This document shows, in pieces, positions 33,363 through 45,500 of a DNA stretch of 64,000 nucleotides. Every line of letters starts with the position of its first letter. The first letter of the stretch is position 1. Origin of the DNA: Dallia pectoralis. Taxonomy: Eukaryota; Chordata; Actinopteri; Esociformes; Umbridae. Both the position numbers and the translations under genes were made by a program. Location of the stretch: the NCBI GenBank assembly GCA_029465975.1, contig CM055730.1, forward strand, positions 9,298,300-9,362,299. Reading direction: 5' to 3'. The notes beneath the pieces were generated by a model that saw only the letters and a list, made by a program, of their open reading frames with translations, did not search any database and was not told the origin of the DNA.

Positions 33363-33930
33363 ATAGACAGAAATATATACAGAGTATAGATAGAATATAG
33401 ACAGAAATATATATGTATAAACAGAGTAGAGACACCCCTGCAATGTGACCGAAACTAAGATGTAAATATGCATACCTGCAATAAATATTGTTTTATAGAA
33501 GTTCATTATAATATACACCAGGGTTTTGGATGTAGAGATTTTCTAGGTTTTATAGTACCATTGCTTTATTCTATTAGTGTTCAGGCAGCGGTCTACTCCT
33601 TCTAATAATGTGTTATTATATGGTGTAATAATATTCCTTATTTGTTAGCTGCTATTAGGTTAGGCTTAGAGTTTCCTGCTCTTTGATGTGCAATTCTGAC
33701 ATACCATTGATTGACTGAGGAGAGAAAGAACAGAGTGAACGAGAAGAAGTTGGGAAAGATATTGTGCGTCACTGTGGAAACGAGGGCAGGAGGGTGGGAC
33801 GCTCTTTAAACTCCAGTTACGGCCTTCCATGACGCACATAAAACACAGAGGAGGGACGTAGGGACCTCTGGGGTCAGCTACTGATATCAGTGGTATTACC
33901 TTATTCTGCCTGTAAGGACAGGGGGTGGAC

Positions 33931-34258
33931 ACACACACACATACAGACACGCACACATACAGACACACATACAGACACACACACATACAGACACACGCTC
34001 ATACAGACACACACACATACAGACACACACATACAGACACACACACACATACAGACACGCACACATACAGACACACACACATACAGACACACACACATAC
34101 AGACACACGCTCATACAGACACACGCTCATACAGACACACACACATACAGACACACACACACACACACATACAGACACACACACACACACATACAGACAC
34201 ACACACGCACATACAGACACACACACACACAGACACAGACACACACACACACACACAG
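33931..34258. repeat. CA-rich minisatellite (ACACACATACAGAC)
   Basis: A compound array of CA runs separated by TACAGAC, with CGCTC variants. It yields spurious Thr/His-rich frames. Confidence 0.93.
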
Positions 34259-36327
34259 GACAAACAACTAAGCTGGTGAAATCAAATAACACCAAATCCA
34301 AGCAATCTTATTATGTGGTTCACAAAGAAGACTTTTTGGTGAGGGGGACAGAGATATTTTTATAATGATTCATTAAGCAACTGGCAACAGAAATGTTTAA
34401 CAGTTTAATGGTTCAACGGTTTACATTATCTTCAGGATATCAGGGTTTTTAAATATTTTAAAAACCAAAAAACTCCTCAATAAAAACATTGTAACAGAAT
34501 TACATCTGACTTGTTATTCTGAACTCAGAAATGTTTCACTGCAATGTCATGGAAAACATCCACAAAATAATGTGTACCAACGGAACATCATATCAATATT
34601 TCCCACTAGCTTGTTTACACAGCATACTACACACTTGAAAAAGGTGTTTTGCCAAATAGAATTGATTGAATTGAATTAAAGAACTGAAATATGATTTGAG
34701 TGTTTTTAAATTTATTATGGGGTTTGAGAACTGTTCCAATTATGCAATTTCAGTGTTGTATTGAAAATGTATTGATGCTGCATGAAATTCTGATAACCAA
34801 TTTTAGAGAGCCTAAAAATTACAACATATTCTGAAAAACAGCAGAGCATTGACCTGTTCTGACATTTACTACACAAACATACATAAACACATACATACAC
34901 ACACACATCTACCTTAGCTAAATGGGGACAGCAAAGTTTATTGACCTTAAAAACAAAACATACTTGTAGAAATTGTCACCCTAAACCCCACGTGTATGCC
35001 TCAACTTAACCCTTAGCAATAACCCTCTAACCCGTATTCTAACCATAAATAATCCATAATGCCTAGCCTTTATTCAAACCCAATTGTTGTCATAATCCTA
35101 AAACTTAAACAAAAACATTTCTAATGCCCACATTTCTTAAACATGATATTGACACTATAGTGGTATGAAGATATTTATTCATGAATATAAATCAGAACAG
35201 CTTTAGAATTACATCTGCAGTAGCACGTCACATTTTTGCTAAATGTTTATCATCAGCTTATGTAAATAGAAAGTGATCACAGTGCAATAGTGCCACAATA
35301 AAAAGCTATTCTTATTGATCATCAAAATCAAACAGACAATCATTTAAAATAACAACAGTAATCGCTGCTCTCTGAGAAATCACAATCAGATAACAGTGCA
35401 GATACAAACAAGAGCCAGAACTTTGACTTAGCTCAACACATCTTAAGTCTGAGGTATTCGATTTTAACTTCAACTCAATATTAAAAATAATATTATTCAA
35501 ATATAAAGTAAATTAAAGCACAACATAACTATGGACATAAGTCAATACTTCCTGTCATCGTTTACACATTGCTTCTTCATAGTGGACCAAATCACTATTT
35601 ACAGTTTATTCAGACAGTCAAGAAAGACAGAACATTTGGAATTAAATTATTATTATTGTCCTTGAATTGTGGGAAATTTGCTTTATCAACTGTCGAAAAT
35701 TCCTTAAAGTTACAAATAGTTACAAAATCCCATGTTTGTTCATATACAACTGTTTATCGACGATCCGTAATGTAATGAGCGTCCTTTGTACTGCAAAATG
35801 TTGTGTTTACATGTTACAGGGTTGGTTTTCCAGTAGTGACCACACTTCAGGAGTTGCAGATACATTGTTGGAATTACAGTTTTTCTGTCACAGATTTCAG
35901 TTCCTTTTGAATACGTATAACTACCTCCAAAACTACATAATACAAAGATATTCAACGACCTGGACCATCCACCCCAGTGATAAACTGTTATCAGGGGAGG
36001 GGTCTTTACTGAACAAACAGAAGAGGAAATCTTACCCTTTTAGTATTTAGCAAAGTCCAGAATTATTAATTTCCCAAAAAATGCTTTTCAAAGGGATTAA
36101 TGAGTCGAGATTCAACCACACACACACAGATAAGAATATTGGTAAAGCACATTTCTGACAGGTGCTAACATGTCACATCAGAACATTATTCAAGGACAGT
36201 TCTGATAATACCTTTGATGATTGAGAATGGAAACTGATACCCAAATACATGCAAATAAATAAAACACGAACAATCATTTTAAAAACGCAACGCACAAATA
36301 ACAATACAGTCGAGTCGATTTAGTCGT

Positions 36328-36467
36328 CTACTGGACGTTGACAACACTCTCGTGGATGGACTCGGCCACATAGTCGATGTTCTTTGTGGTCAGACCACAC
36401 ATGTTGATACGACCGCTGGACATCAGGTAGACACTCTTCTCCTTGACCAGGTACTCCACTTGTTTAG
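36328..36467 (-). CDS. got1: got1 last coding exon
   Basis: Encodes PKQVEYLVKEKSVYLMSSGR, then INMCGLTTKNIDYVAESIHE and SVVNVQ before TAG at 36330-36328. The conserved arginine of the SGRIN motif, which binds substrate carboxylate in this family, is present. The acceptor is CTCTCCAG. Confidence 0.93.
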
Positions 36468-39400
36468 CTGGAGAGAGAAAGGGAGAAAATAAATGAAGGA
36501 TAAACTGTATAAGAACAACTGTGCTGTTTCTAGTGACAACAACTGATCGCGATTATCTAGTGAAAGAACAACTGATCGCGATTATCTAGTGAAAGAACAA
36601 CTGATCGCGATTATCTAGTGAAAGAACAACTGATCGCGATTATCTAGTGAAAGAACAACTGATCGCGATTATCTAGTGAAAGAACAACTGATCGCGATTA
36701 TCTAGTGAAAGAACAACTGATCGCGATTATCTAGTGAAAGAACAACTGATCGCGATTATCTAGTGAAAGAACAACTGATCGCGATTATCTAGTGAAAGAA
36801 CAACTGATCGCGATTATCTAGTGAAAGAACAACTGATCGCGATTATCTAGTGAAAGAACAACTGATCGCGATTATCTAGTGAAAGAACAACTGATGTTGT
36901 GTAAAAAAAATTACAATAAAAATAAACAATATAGACAATTAAGTAGTTAATCACAATTATTTGTGTGACAATTACTGGTCACCTAAAATTTCATAATCGT
37001 GGCAGCTCTACTAACAAGATCTGGGTAACTGAATAAAGAAATGCACAAAATAAACATCTGGTCAGAGTTCCAACATTCAGTTCTCTGAGAGAGAACAGAA
37101 GCTAGGTTGAAGATACTTTTATTGCTACAAACATATGTTTCGGACTCCACAGAGTGTTAAAGGTGAACCACATTCACGTGATCAACCCAATAAACATGTT
37201 CAAACTTAACAGTGTGGTGAGCTTAAACATTGGGATGTGACCTGTCCCCGAAATCACAGACCCAATCAAAGTTCAATTTAAAATGAGGTTCAGGTATTGG
37301 GCAGGTGGTTCGACAGGGGAGTACACAGCTGGGTCTGGCTTCGTTGACTAATGTCGGCCGTCACTCTTGTTGACTTTTAAACCAATGGCTTGTTGGCAAT
37401 GTGTGGTATTTCAGATAAAGCCATTTCCGCCAAAGGCAAACGTTTCTTAAAAACTCTTCAGTAAACTGGCTCAGCTGACGTGTTCTTTATTAATGTAGTA
37501 TTAACTTGCTTGGCCCACATAATCATTCATTGGGACCAATGCAAATGTAAGCACACAAAGTGACAACAGAAATGTTGAATTATTAGTAAAGGTGTCTGTT
37601 ATTATCCAGAAGAAATTGAACCTGTCCGACAATGTGGAGTCTACGGCCTTAGCCATGTCTCTGGGTGTGAAGGCGGAGTTGAAAAGACATAGAAGAAAAC
37701 AGAATAGACGTATGTACGTGGCATTGAGCTGTGGAAATGTGTGGTCTGAGTAAACTGTCCCCATCAGACAGAACATCAGTAGATATGTATGTATGTGGCA
37801 TTGAGCTGTGGAAATGTGTGGTCTGAGTAAACTGTCCCCATCAGACAGAACATCAGTAGATATGTATGTATGTGGCATTGAGCTGTGGAAATGTGTGGTC
37901 TGAGTAAACTGTCCCCATCAGACAGAACATCAGTAGATATGTATGTATGTGGCATTGAGCTGTAGAAATGTGTGGTCTGAGTAAACTGTCCCCATCAGAC
38001 AGAACATCAGTAGATATCTGTCTGTCCACTCACGGTTGAGGCCAGTGAAGCTGAACATGCCAATCTGCTGTGTAATATGGTCCCACATCCCTGGTGTCTT
38101 CAGAGCCTCCAGTTTAGCCCGGAGTGAAGCCCTCATCAACAAGACACGATCTGCCATGGTCTTCACATTATCCTTCCTACAACAGGGTGAGAGGGGTACA
38201 TGAAAACAGAAACAGAAGGGGAGAGACAGAGGGTGAGAGACAGAGGGTGAGAGAGAGAGGGTGAGAGAGAGAGGGTGAGAGAGAGAGGGTGAGAGACAGA
38301 GGGTGAGAGAAAGAGGGTGAGAGACAGAGGGTGAGAGGCAGAGGGTGAGACAGAGGGTGAGAGGCAGAGGGAGAGAAAAAGAGACAGAGGGTGAGAGACA
38401 GAGGGTGAGAGAGAGAGACAGAGGGAATGTGTGACACTTCTCTGTTTAATGTAAACACACCATTGTGCTCTGTGTGTGTGTGTGTGTACCCACCATTCCA
38501 AAAACAGTTCTGGGGTGTTGAGTGTGACAGCCACCAGCCTGGCTCCTTGGGTGGGAGGATTGGACCAAGTTACCCTCACAATCTTCTCCATCTGAGACAA
38601 AACCCTCTTCAGGTTGTCAGCGTCACGGGCGACGATGGTCAGGTTCCCCACGCGCTCATCTGACAGGAAACAGACACTTCCTTTAGGGTTGCCAGAACTG
38701 AACAGAATGGATAGGCAAAATGCTGCCTGTTGCTATGTATATATCTAAAATGTAGAAGAAGAAGTAGTGATTTATGTTTCTGTGCAAGTGTCTCGCTCAC
38801 TGTAGAGGCCAAAGTTCTTGGAGAAGGACTGGGCACAGAACATCTCAAAGCCCTGGGTGATGAAGTATCTCACAGCCCAGGCATCCTTGTCCAGACAACC
38901 TGATGCAAAGCCCTGATATGCTGAGTCAAAGAACACAAACAGCTTCCTCCTCTGGAGAGACAAATACAAGCTCACTCAGATATGGGATTAAATTACCTCA
39001 GAAAAAATAAACACATCTACGTTGTTTTGTTACAAAATCCAGCGTATTCACTCACACACACACACACACTCACACACACACACTCACCTTCATGACCTCA
39101 GCCACCTGCATCCACTCTACGTGGGTAGGATCAGTGCCCGTAGGGTTGTGGGCACACGCATGTAAAACAAAGATGGAATGTTTGGGTGCACTCTGGAATA
39201 GGGTTCAAAGGTCAATGTTAGTCACAGGACAGTGTATAGGACATATTATTTGCATTATGAACAAGTTATCTACAGTATATACTGTGAGAAGGTTGAAGAT
39301 ATGCGTACACGTATTTAGTTCATACATAGCTTAAGCTAGGTTGATATGATAATCAATAACGTGAGGAAAACTCAAATTTCAGGCCAGCCGTCTGGTGTTC

Positions 39401-42400
39401 ATGTAAACATCACCAGTTCAGAGGTCAGCTGCACACCTCTAGTTCACCCAGAAAACCTGAGAGATCCAGTCCACGCTTTTCTGCGTCCCAGTACTTATAG
39501 GGACGGAGATCTTCAAACCCGGCATTGGCAAACACAGCATTATGGTTTTCTAGAAAGAAACGGTGAAGGCAGTATTATAACACTCAACCATTTCTCTAAC
39601 AGAGGGGTGTGGTCATGCTTTTCCACATGCCTTTAAGGAGTCAATCTGTGAACTTGATTCCACATCATGTAACTTTGAAGGTTTGCTTTGGAACATTAGT
39701 TGGCAGGGTTTTATGGCTTTATCGCAGATCAGCGAACACAAAACAAACGTTTAAAAGGACTTTATGAAGTAAAAATCTACGATTAATAAGAGAAGTTCCA
39801 GATAATAAACATATCTATCAGATCAGAATATCTTTTCAAATCAAGATTTTGACAGGTGCTTTGGTGTTCTCATTCCTTTTTGCGGTTTAGGCGCTACCAG
39901 GGCTTTTGTTCCTGCATGGCGCCTGTTCTGGGGCAATGTTGACAGGCGACAAGAGAAATGGAGAGTAGAGGTGTTGCCTACAATCACAACAGTGGATCTT
40001 CCAGTGTGTGTGTGTGTGTGTGTGTGTGTGCGCATGTGCGCGTGTGTGTACGTGTGTACGTGAGTACGTGTGTGTGTGTGTGTACCCCAGGTAGGTGCTG
40101 AGACATAGACGGGAGTTCTTGTGTTGTCGTTTCCATTGTACCAGCGTCGGAGAAATTCAGCTCCAATTTTCAGAGCCCCTGTACCCCCCAAACACTGCAC
40201 TGCTCCTACCTGAGGCCGAGAGACAAAAGTCAAATCAGAGACAGTGACAGAGAGACCACAGAAAGACCACAGAGAGACCACAGAGAGACCACAGAGAGAC
40301 CACCCACTACACACACCTACCCTGTTCTCCTGTATGGCAGCGCTGTCTATGCCCAGGGCAATCTTGGAAGCAGAAGACCTGAACTCTGGTAGTCCCAGGA
40401 TGGGCAGATATTCATGGTTCAGACTGTTATCGTCTACGATCATCTTCTCCACCTTCTTAACCACGGGCAGCACCCAGGGATGGCCTTTATCTGTCCTGTA
40501 GGCTGGAGGAGAACGTGTTATTAACATATGAATGGAGATGTTACACGTCACACTATACCAGAAGGTAGACGGGCATACACTATACCAGAAGGTAGACGGC
40601 ATACACTATATCAGGAGGAAGACGGGCATACACTATACCAGGAGGTAGACGGGCATACACTATACCAGGAGGTAGACGGGCATACACTATACCAGAAGGT
40701 AGACGGGCATACACTATACCAGGAGGTAGACGGGCATACACTATACCAGGAGGTAGACGGGCATACACTATACCAGGAGGTAGACGGGCATACACTATAC
40801 CAGGAGGTAGACGGGCATACACTATACCAGGAGGTAGACGGGCATACAATATACCAGGAGGTAGACGGGCATACAATATACCAGAAGGTAGACGGGCATA
40901 CAATATACCAGAAGGTAGACGGGCATACACTATACCAGAAGGTAGACGGGCATACACTATACCAGAAGGTAGACGGGCATACACTATACCAGAAGGTAGA
41001 GGGGCATACACTATACCAGAAGGTAGACGGGCATACACTATACCAGGAGGTAGACGGGCATACACTATACCAGAAGGTAGAGGGGCATACACTATACCAG
41101 AAGGTAGAGGGGCATACACTATACCAGAAGGTAGAGGGGCATACACTATACCAGAAGGTAGACGGGCATACACTATACCAGAAGGTAGAGGGGCATACAC
41201 TATACCAGAAGGTAGAGGGGCATACACTATACCAGAAGGTAGAGGGGCATACACTATACCAGAAGGTAGAGGGGCATACACTATACCAGAAGGTAGAGGG
41301 GCATACACTATACCAGAAGGTAGACGGGCATACACTATACCAGAAGGTAGAGGGGCATACACTATACCAGAAGGTAGAGGGGCATACACTATACCAGAAC
41401 GTAGACGGGCATACACTATACCAGAAGGTAGACGGGCATACACTATACCAGAAGGTAGACGGGCATACACTATACCAGAAGGTAGAGGGGCATACACAAT
41501 GCACTAAGACTGTGGTCTAACCCTACCTATATTCTGCATCTACCCCACAAAGGGTTAAACCGCCGGACCACTCAGATAATGGCAAAAGAGTGGAGCCAAC
41601 ATAAACACAGCCTACTACTGATGGGATTACAGAGCTACGGGCCTGGCCTGTGCTAATCAGGAAAAGCTAAGCATTCCTCACCTGAACTACATAGACACGG
41701 AGCAGGGGGAGGGGACACTGATCAAGGAACAGCCTTTCTTTACTCCTCCCCTCAAGTAACCATCAGTGATCTGAGATGACAGGATTAATCAGTGCTGTGT
41801 AGTGGAAGGGGTGTGTGTGTGAGTGATAGCAGTGGTAGGAGCTTCATATAGCTGCGGTCCAGCCCCCGCCCAAACAAAAACACAAAGGCCCAGTCAGTGC
41901 AGAAAAATCGCACACATCTCGTGAATGTTTATTATCGACCAGATCAGAATTTGCCCTGTGTGACTACAAGCTATAGACTAATCCGTCGATAGACTCTGAT
42001 AGCAGCAGATTAGACTGTGAATGGAGGTGAATTGCTCAATGACCACAGTCCACTGATTTTGCTACAATTAACAGTGATATGAGCGTCACTCATTAATCTC
42101 CAGATACACCTGCTGGCCTGTTCCAGTCTAGTCCAGTCGGAACCCGTTGGACTCAACAGTGCAACAACAGTGCCTGTGTTCATTCTGATGATTCAGTTGC
42201 ATCATCTGCGCAGCACGAACATCGCCATATTAACCATAAATTAAAACGTACCTGCTTCTAACCCCCCATATAATCAATAGTCAATAGGTAACTCTTTACC
42301 ATTAAAATGGGCAAATATGTTGTTCAACCCAATAGAATTGCTACTTTCAATCCTGTTCAATTTGGCACCCTGTGCAAAACCATCTTGGGACTCTGAACCT

Positions 42401-42781
42401 AATGTGTTGTATATTTGAGAATCCATGACTGTAACGGTATTTCAGGAAATAATTGAAGTAGTTTTTTGCATAAGTTGTTACAGACGTAACAACTGTGCTT
42501 TCTCGTTAACAGGTTGTTTTGAGATTTGTAACTGTAAACCCGGAGACAGAACTCGGTGTATATTGGCAGAACCAGATTGGCAGAACCAGATTGGCAGAAC
42601 TATACTGGCAGAGTGAATTCACGAACACAACGATGCGATCCAGACCCTCGGGACGACTGAAGCATCATCTTACCTCCAACTCCAAGATTCACTTTCTTTG
42701 GGTTCGGGTCCTCTTTGAAATCATTGGTCAGCTTGAAGACAGCCACTGGATTTGCCTGGGAACCTCGACAAATACCGACAT
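36328..42781 (-). CDS. got1: cytosolic aspartate aminotransferase, nine coding exons, with a 1-bp frameshift in exon 1
   Basis: Coding exons on the minus strand: 42781-42674, 40502-40321, 40209-40086, 39549-39437, 39192-39088, 38951-38801, 38659-38494, 38176-38034, 36467-36328. All have GT/AG borders and phases join from exon 2 onward. The enzyme is a PLP-dependent homodimer that interconverts aspartate and 2-oxoglutarate with oxaloacetate and glutamate in the malate-aspartate shuttle. Visible motifs include NHEYLPILGLPEFRSSAS, GGTGALKIGAEFLRRWYNG, VLHACAHNPTGTDPT, FFDSAYQGFASG, the PLP lysine in AQSFSKNFGLY, IVRVTWSNPP and SSGRINMCGL. Allowing for one missing base, the length is 410 residues against 413 in human GOT1 (from memory). 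Exon 1 is 108 bp where 109 is needed. The gene converges on cnnm1 and is divergent from nkx2-3. Confidence 0.95.
36533..36893. repeat. 29-bp minisatellite, about 12 near-identical copies, got1 intron 8
   Basis: The unit is GATCGCGATTATCTAGTGAA plus AGAACAACT. I found no substitutions between the inner copies. It lies about 65 bp from the got1 last-exon acceptor. Confidence 0.93.
37735..38015. repeat. ~77-bp tandem repeat, 3.5 copies, got1 intron 8
   Basis: The unit runs GTGGCATTGAGCTGTGGAAA, TGTGTGGTCTGAGTAAACTG, TCCCCATCAGACAGAACATC, AGTAGATATGTATGTAT. The last copy runs to within about 20 bp of the exon 8 donor. Confidence 0.9.
38180..38425 (-). repeat. 14-bp-type pyrimidine array next to the got1 exon 8 acceptor
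   Basis: On the got1 strand the motif CTCTCACCCTCTGT repeats with variants. It continues into CTCACCCTGTTGTAG, the acceptor of exon 8 (exon begins 38176). The array therefore extends the polypyrimidine tract for about 240 bp. Confidence 0.8.
39883..40003. repeat. 121-bp dispersed repeat, copy A, followed by a GT tract
   Basis: CGGTTTAGGCGCTACCAGGG through GTGGATCTTCCAG matches copy B at 52889-53010 with few substitutions, in the same orientation. Both copies run directly into a GT microsatellite (here 40004-40083). It lies in got1 intron 3, beside exon 3. Confidence 0.8.
40553..41498. repeat. 27-bp minisatellite, about 35 copies, got1 intron 1
   Basis: The unit is CATACACTATACCAGAAGGT plus AGACGGG, with AGG/GAGG and ACGG/AGGG variants. 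Because 27 is a multiple of three, open frames of about 300 codons run through it on both strands; they are artefacts of the repeat. Confidence 0.95.
42674..42781 (-). CDS. got1: got1 exon 1, frameshifted as read
   Basis: From the ATG at 42781 the frame reads MSVFVEVP and then leaves frame. In the next frame it continues QANPVAVFKLTNDFKEDPNP to KKVNLGVG at the donor. The break falls at a GGG run on the plus strand (42758-42760), where one more G would restore continuity. There is no alternative in-frame ATG nearby, so as written the protein would terminate early. Confidence 0.85.
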
Positions 42782-44779
42782 AATGACGAACGAACCCGAT
42801 CTATGAAACTGTAAATCAACAGGAGACAACCCGTGGTACTGCCCAGGAGATGATGCGGGAAAAACCCATTCAACCTTGATAGATGTGCGCTTTGCCAAAT
42901 GGGTGTGAGTGAGTTGACCAATAGAAATCGAAAGAAACCAGCTGACCTAAAAATGGGCCAATCCTGGGCACGATTGAAAAGGGTCAATAGGTAAACTATT
43001 GTGACGTTGATTAAACTTGAGTAACTTGAGTTGTAGAGGTCACAACTAGGTAAGTCGAGGTCACGCCTGAGTTGCCAGGTCACTGCTGCCCTTTTGCCCG
43101 AAAATCATTGTACACTAGTCAAGGGATACTCAGGCACAGAGGTAGACAACCCTGTTGATGTAGTGCTACACTACACGGCCATTTGAAATCACTTCTCTAC
43201 ATAGCCACAAGATGGCCCTCTAACCTCACTGTTCAATAGTCAGTGTCAGTTAATTTGTTATCAGAATGTTGCCTGTCATTTTTAAGGCGTAGAAATACAA
43301 AAAATAGAACCAACGTATTGCTTGTGAACTATATTTCTATGAACTCAAGACAAAGTCTAGGTCGATATATAGCTGTATATGGCTGTTAGGCTACAATAAT
43401 AGGCCCATATAATCATGACATTCCGGCATTGCCTCATTGACAGGTTTATAATTCCTGTGTAAACACTGTTTAAATGTAGACTCAATGCAGATTTAAATCC
43501 AAAGCAAACAAAGTGGATTGACGATGACAATATCTGTCTTACCAGAAAAGTGTGTAGTAGTGTGAGTGTGTGTGTGTGTGTGTGGGGGGGTATGTACGTG
43601 TGCAGTGTGATTGCATGTGCGTGGTTGTATGCGTATGTGTGGGTGGGTTAGTGGATTTCAATCCTACATTTTGTGGACTAAAATGCCCTAAATGCCCTGG
43701 TAAAAACAGAAAAAAAGAACCATTCGAGACTTTTTTCCTGTCCCCAGTTTTGGGGTTCTGTCTGTATGTTCCGGATAGAGAGCAATTTTGAATGCGACCA
43801 GTTTCTAGGGAGAATATAAAACCTAAAGGGTGTTATTGGGTGTGTTTACTATTTCCCTGGGCTGTCTCCCTGAGATGAAGAGGTTGATAAACCAACACCA
43901 CTTAACTCTCGTCTTTTCTAGAGACCTACTGATGAGAGACCTGGACGGTTCAACAGGTTTTTTTGTAGATGGCTCTGCCCAGCGTTCTCCCACAGGGGAG
44001 CCTTAGGTTGCAAATGCCGTCACTTCAGCAGGTTGTTATAAAATGCATGTATTTTAATTTTCTTTTCATTGAATTGCCCATTTGATGTTTTTACTTGTTT
44101 TTGTTCTGATGTATTTTATTATTTTATTATCACTCTCCTCTGTAAAGCACATGGAATTGCTTCTATGTATGAATTGTGCTGTATAAATAAACGCGCTTGC
44201 TTGCTTATCCTTTATGTCTCCTTGGACCAAAGCAGAACATATGTTAGCCTGTGTCTAGCATCTCCTCTTCAATATCCCCTCTGTGGCCTGCTGCTAGCAG
44301 TTACCTGGAACAACATTTTATTGTCGGTGTACAGGAACGAGGTTGTTGGCGTTGTACAGGCTAGTCGGACTGCACACCAATCAACGTACTGCATGAAGCG
44401 CCACACTGGATTGGCTTCATGCAGTTTGCATGAGTTCTATGAGAAGGCCACGTCCAAAATGCTTTAAGGTTTCCTTTAATATCCAGGCCCAGGTGCAGAG
44501 TAACCCCAGCAGAGGGTTCTAATGTCCATTCCCCCTTTTCCGCCCAGGTGAGTCCCGGTATTGGTGTGTTCTACATGTCACTGTCAGGGACGGCAATTAT
44601 AGGATTTGAGCTCACTTAGCAAAGCAGGCTTCGAGCTTGTGGCCTTGAGGGCCTGGAGACTCCTGAGAGGGCCAGAGGGCCCCCGGATCTGAGGTGAGAT
44701 GACAGGGATATGAGTCATGAGGGAAGACTGACTGGGCGGTGTCGACACAATGTGTGGGTCGTCGTAATTATGATTGATG

Positions 44780-45180
44780 GCAGTGGTCCCCGCGGTGACA
44801 GGACCAGGCCCTGCAAGAGGGATAGACCAATCATTGTATTCGGACACGTACGTTCCCTGACACCTGACGTGGCCCGCCTCTTCTGGGGGCGCAACGTAAT
44901 GAAATTACGAGAGAAAACGTTTTATTTACGAGTGTTTACGTTGGCGGTTTCGTGTTATCAGTGTGCTGACGTTAAACAGGCACATTCCGTAGATGTACAA
45001 CACACAAACAGGAAAGCGAGCCCGTTTGCACGCGCTTCGTTCCAGCTGGACCTCCCGGCGCGGCTCGCGTTGCGCTGGCCAGGGTGTCTACGGGTCAGCG
45101 ATCCGTGTTGACTGACTGTCTTTCAGGTCCCAGCGCCGTTTGTTTCCCTCAGACGGTGTGATCGACCGTTCTGTCACAAG
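44780..45180. promoter_or_regulatory. CpG-richer patch, possible promoter or enhancer
   Basis: CG dinucleotides are visibly denser here than in the flanks (CCGCGG, GGCCCGCC, GGCGCAACG, CCGGCGCGGCTCGCG, GCGCCG). The patch lies about 2 kb upstream of got1 and over 10 kb from nkx2-3. No exon is evident beside it. Confidence 0.35.
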
Positions 45181-45214
45181 GAACTAGACAGCGCAACAAC
45201 AGGGGCACACGTGT

Positions 45215-45449
45215 GTGTGTACTCCATGTAAACGGCTACCCTTATTGATGTGGTGTGTATGTGAGTGTGTGTGTGTGTGTGTGTATGTGTGTGTGTGTGT
45301 GTGTGTATACTCCATGTAAACGGCTACCCTTATCGATGTGGTGTGTATGTGAGTGTGTGTGTGTATGTGTGTGTGTGTGTACTCCATGTATACTGCTACC
45401 CTTATTGATGGAGTGTATGTTCAGTAGCCAGACAGGCCTGTGTGTGTGT

Positions 45450-45485
<36 letters not shown>

Positions 45486-45500
45486 GTGTGTTTTTGCATA
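45215..45500. repeat. compound repeat: ~100-bp unit with GT tracts
   Basis: Three copies of GTACTCCATGTAAACGGCTA plus CCCTTATTGATG are separated by GT-rich tracts. Confidence 0.88.

Larger units (their letters stand above)
29907..36327. other. convergent intergenic region between cnnm1 and got1
   Basis: This stretch contains the 3' UTRs of both genes and three large arrays (30540-31065, 31360-33362, 33931-34258). Between them is AT-rich DNA with no supported coding region. I could not place either polyadenylation site with confidence. An AATAAA at 33480-33485 lies on the cnnm1 strand but beyond the 2-kb array. Confidence 0.5.

Noticed and set aside
33890..34365. Thr/His-rich and Cys/Val-rich frames
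   Set aside because: CA/GT repeat translation only.
40528..41520. Open frames of about 300 codons on both strands
   Set aside because: They come from a 27-bp tandem repeat inside got1 intron 1; the unit length is a multiple of three, so any stop-free unit stays open. The peptides are pure repeats.
44069..45111. Frames of about 130 codons near 44.1-45.1 kb
   Set aside because: No recognisable motif, no splice partners and no similarity I know; likely chance in a GC-richer patch.
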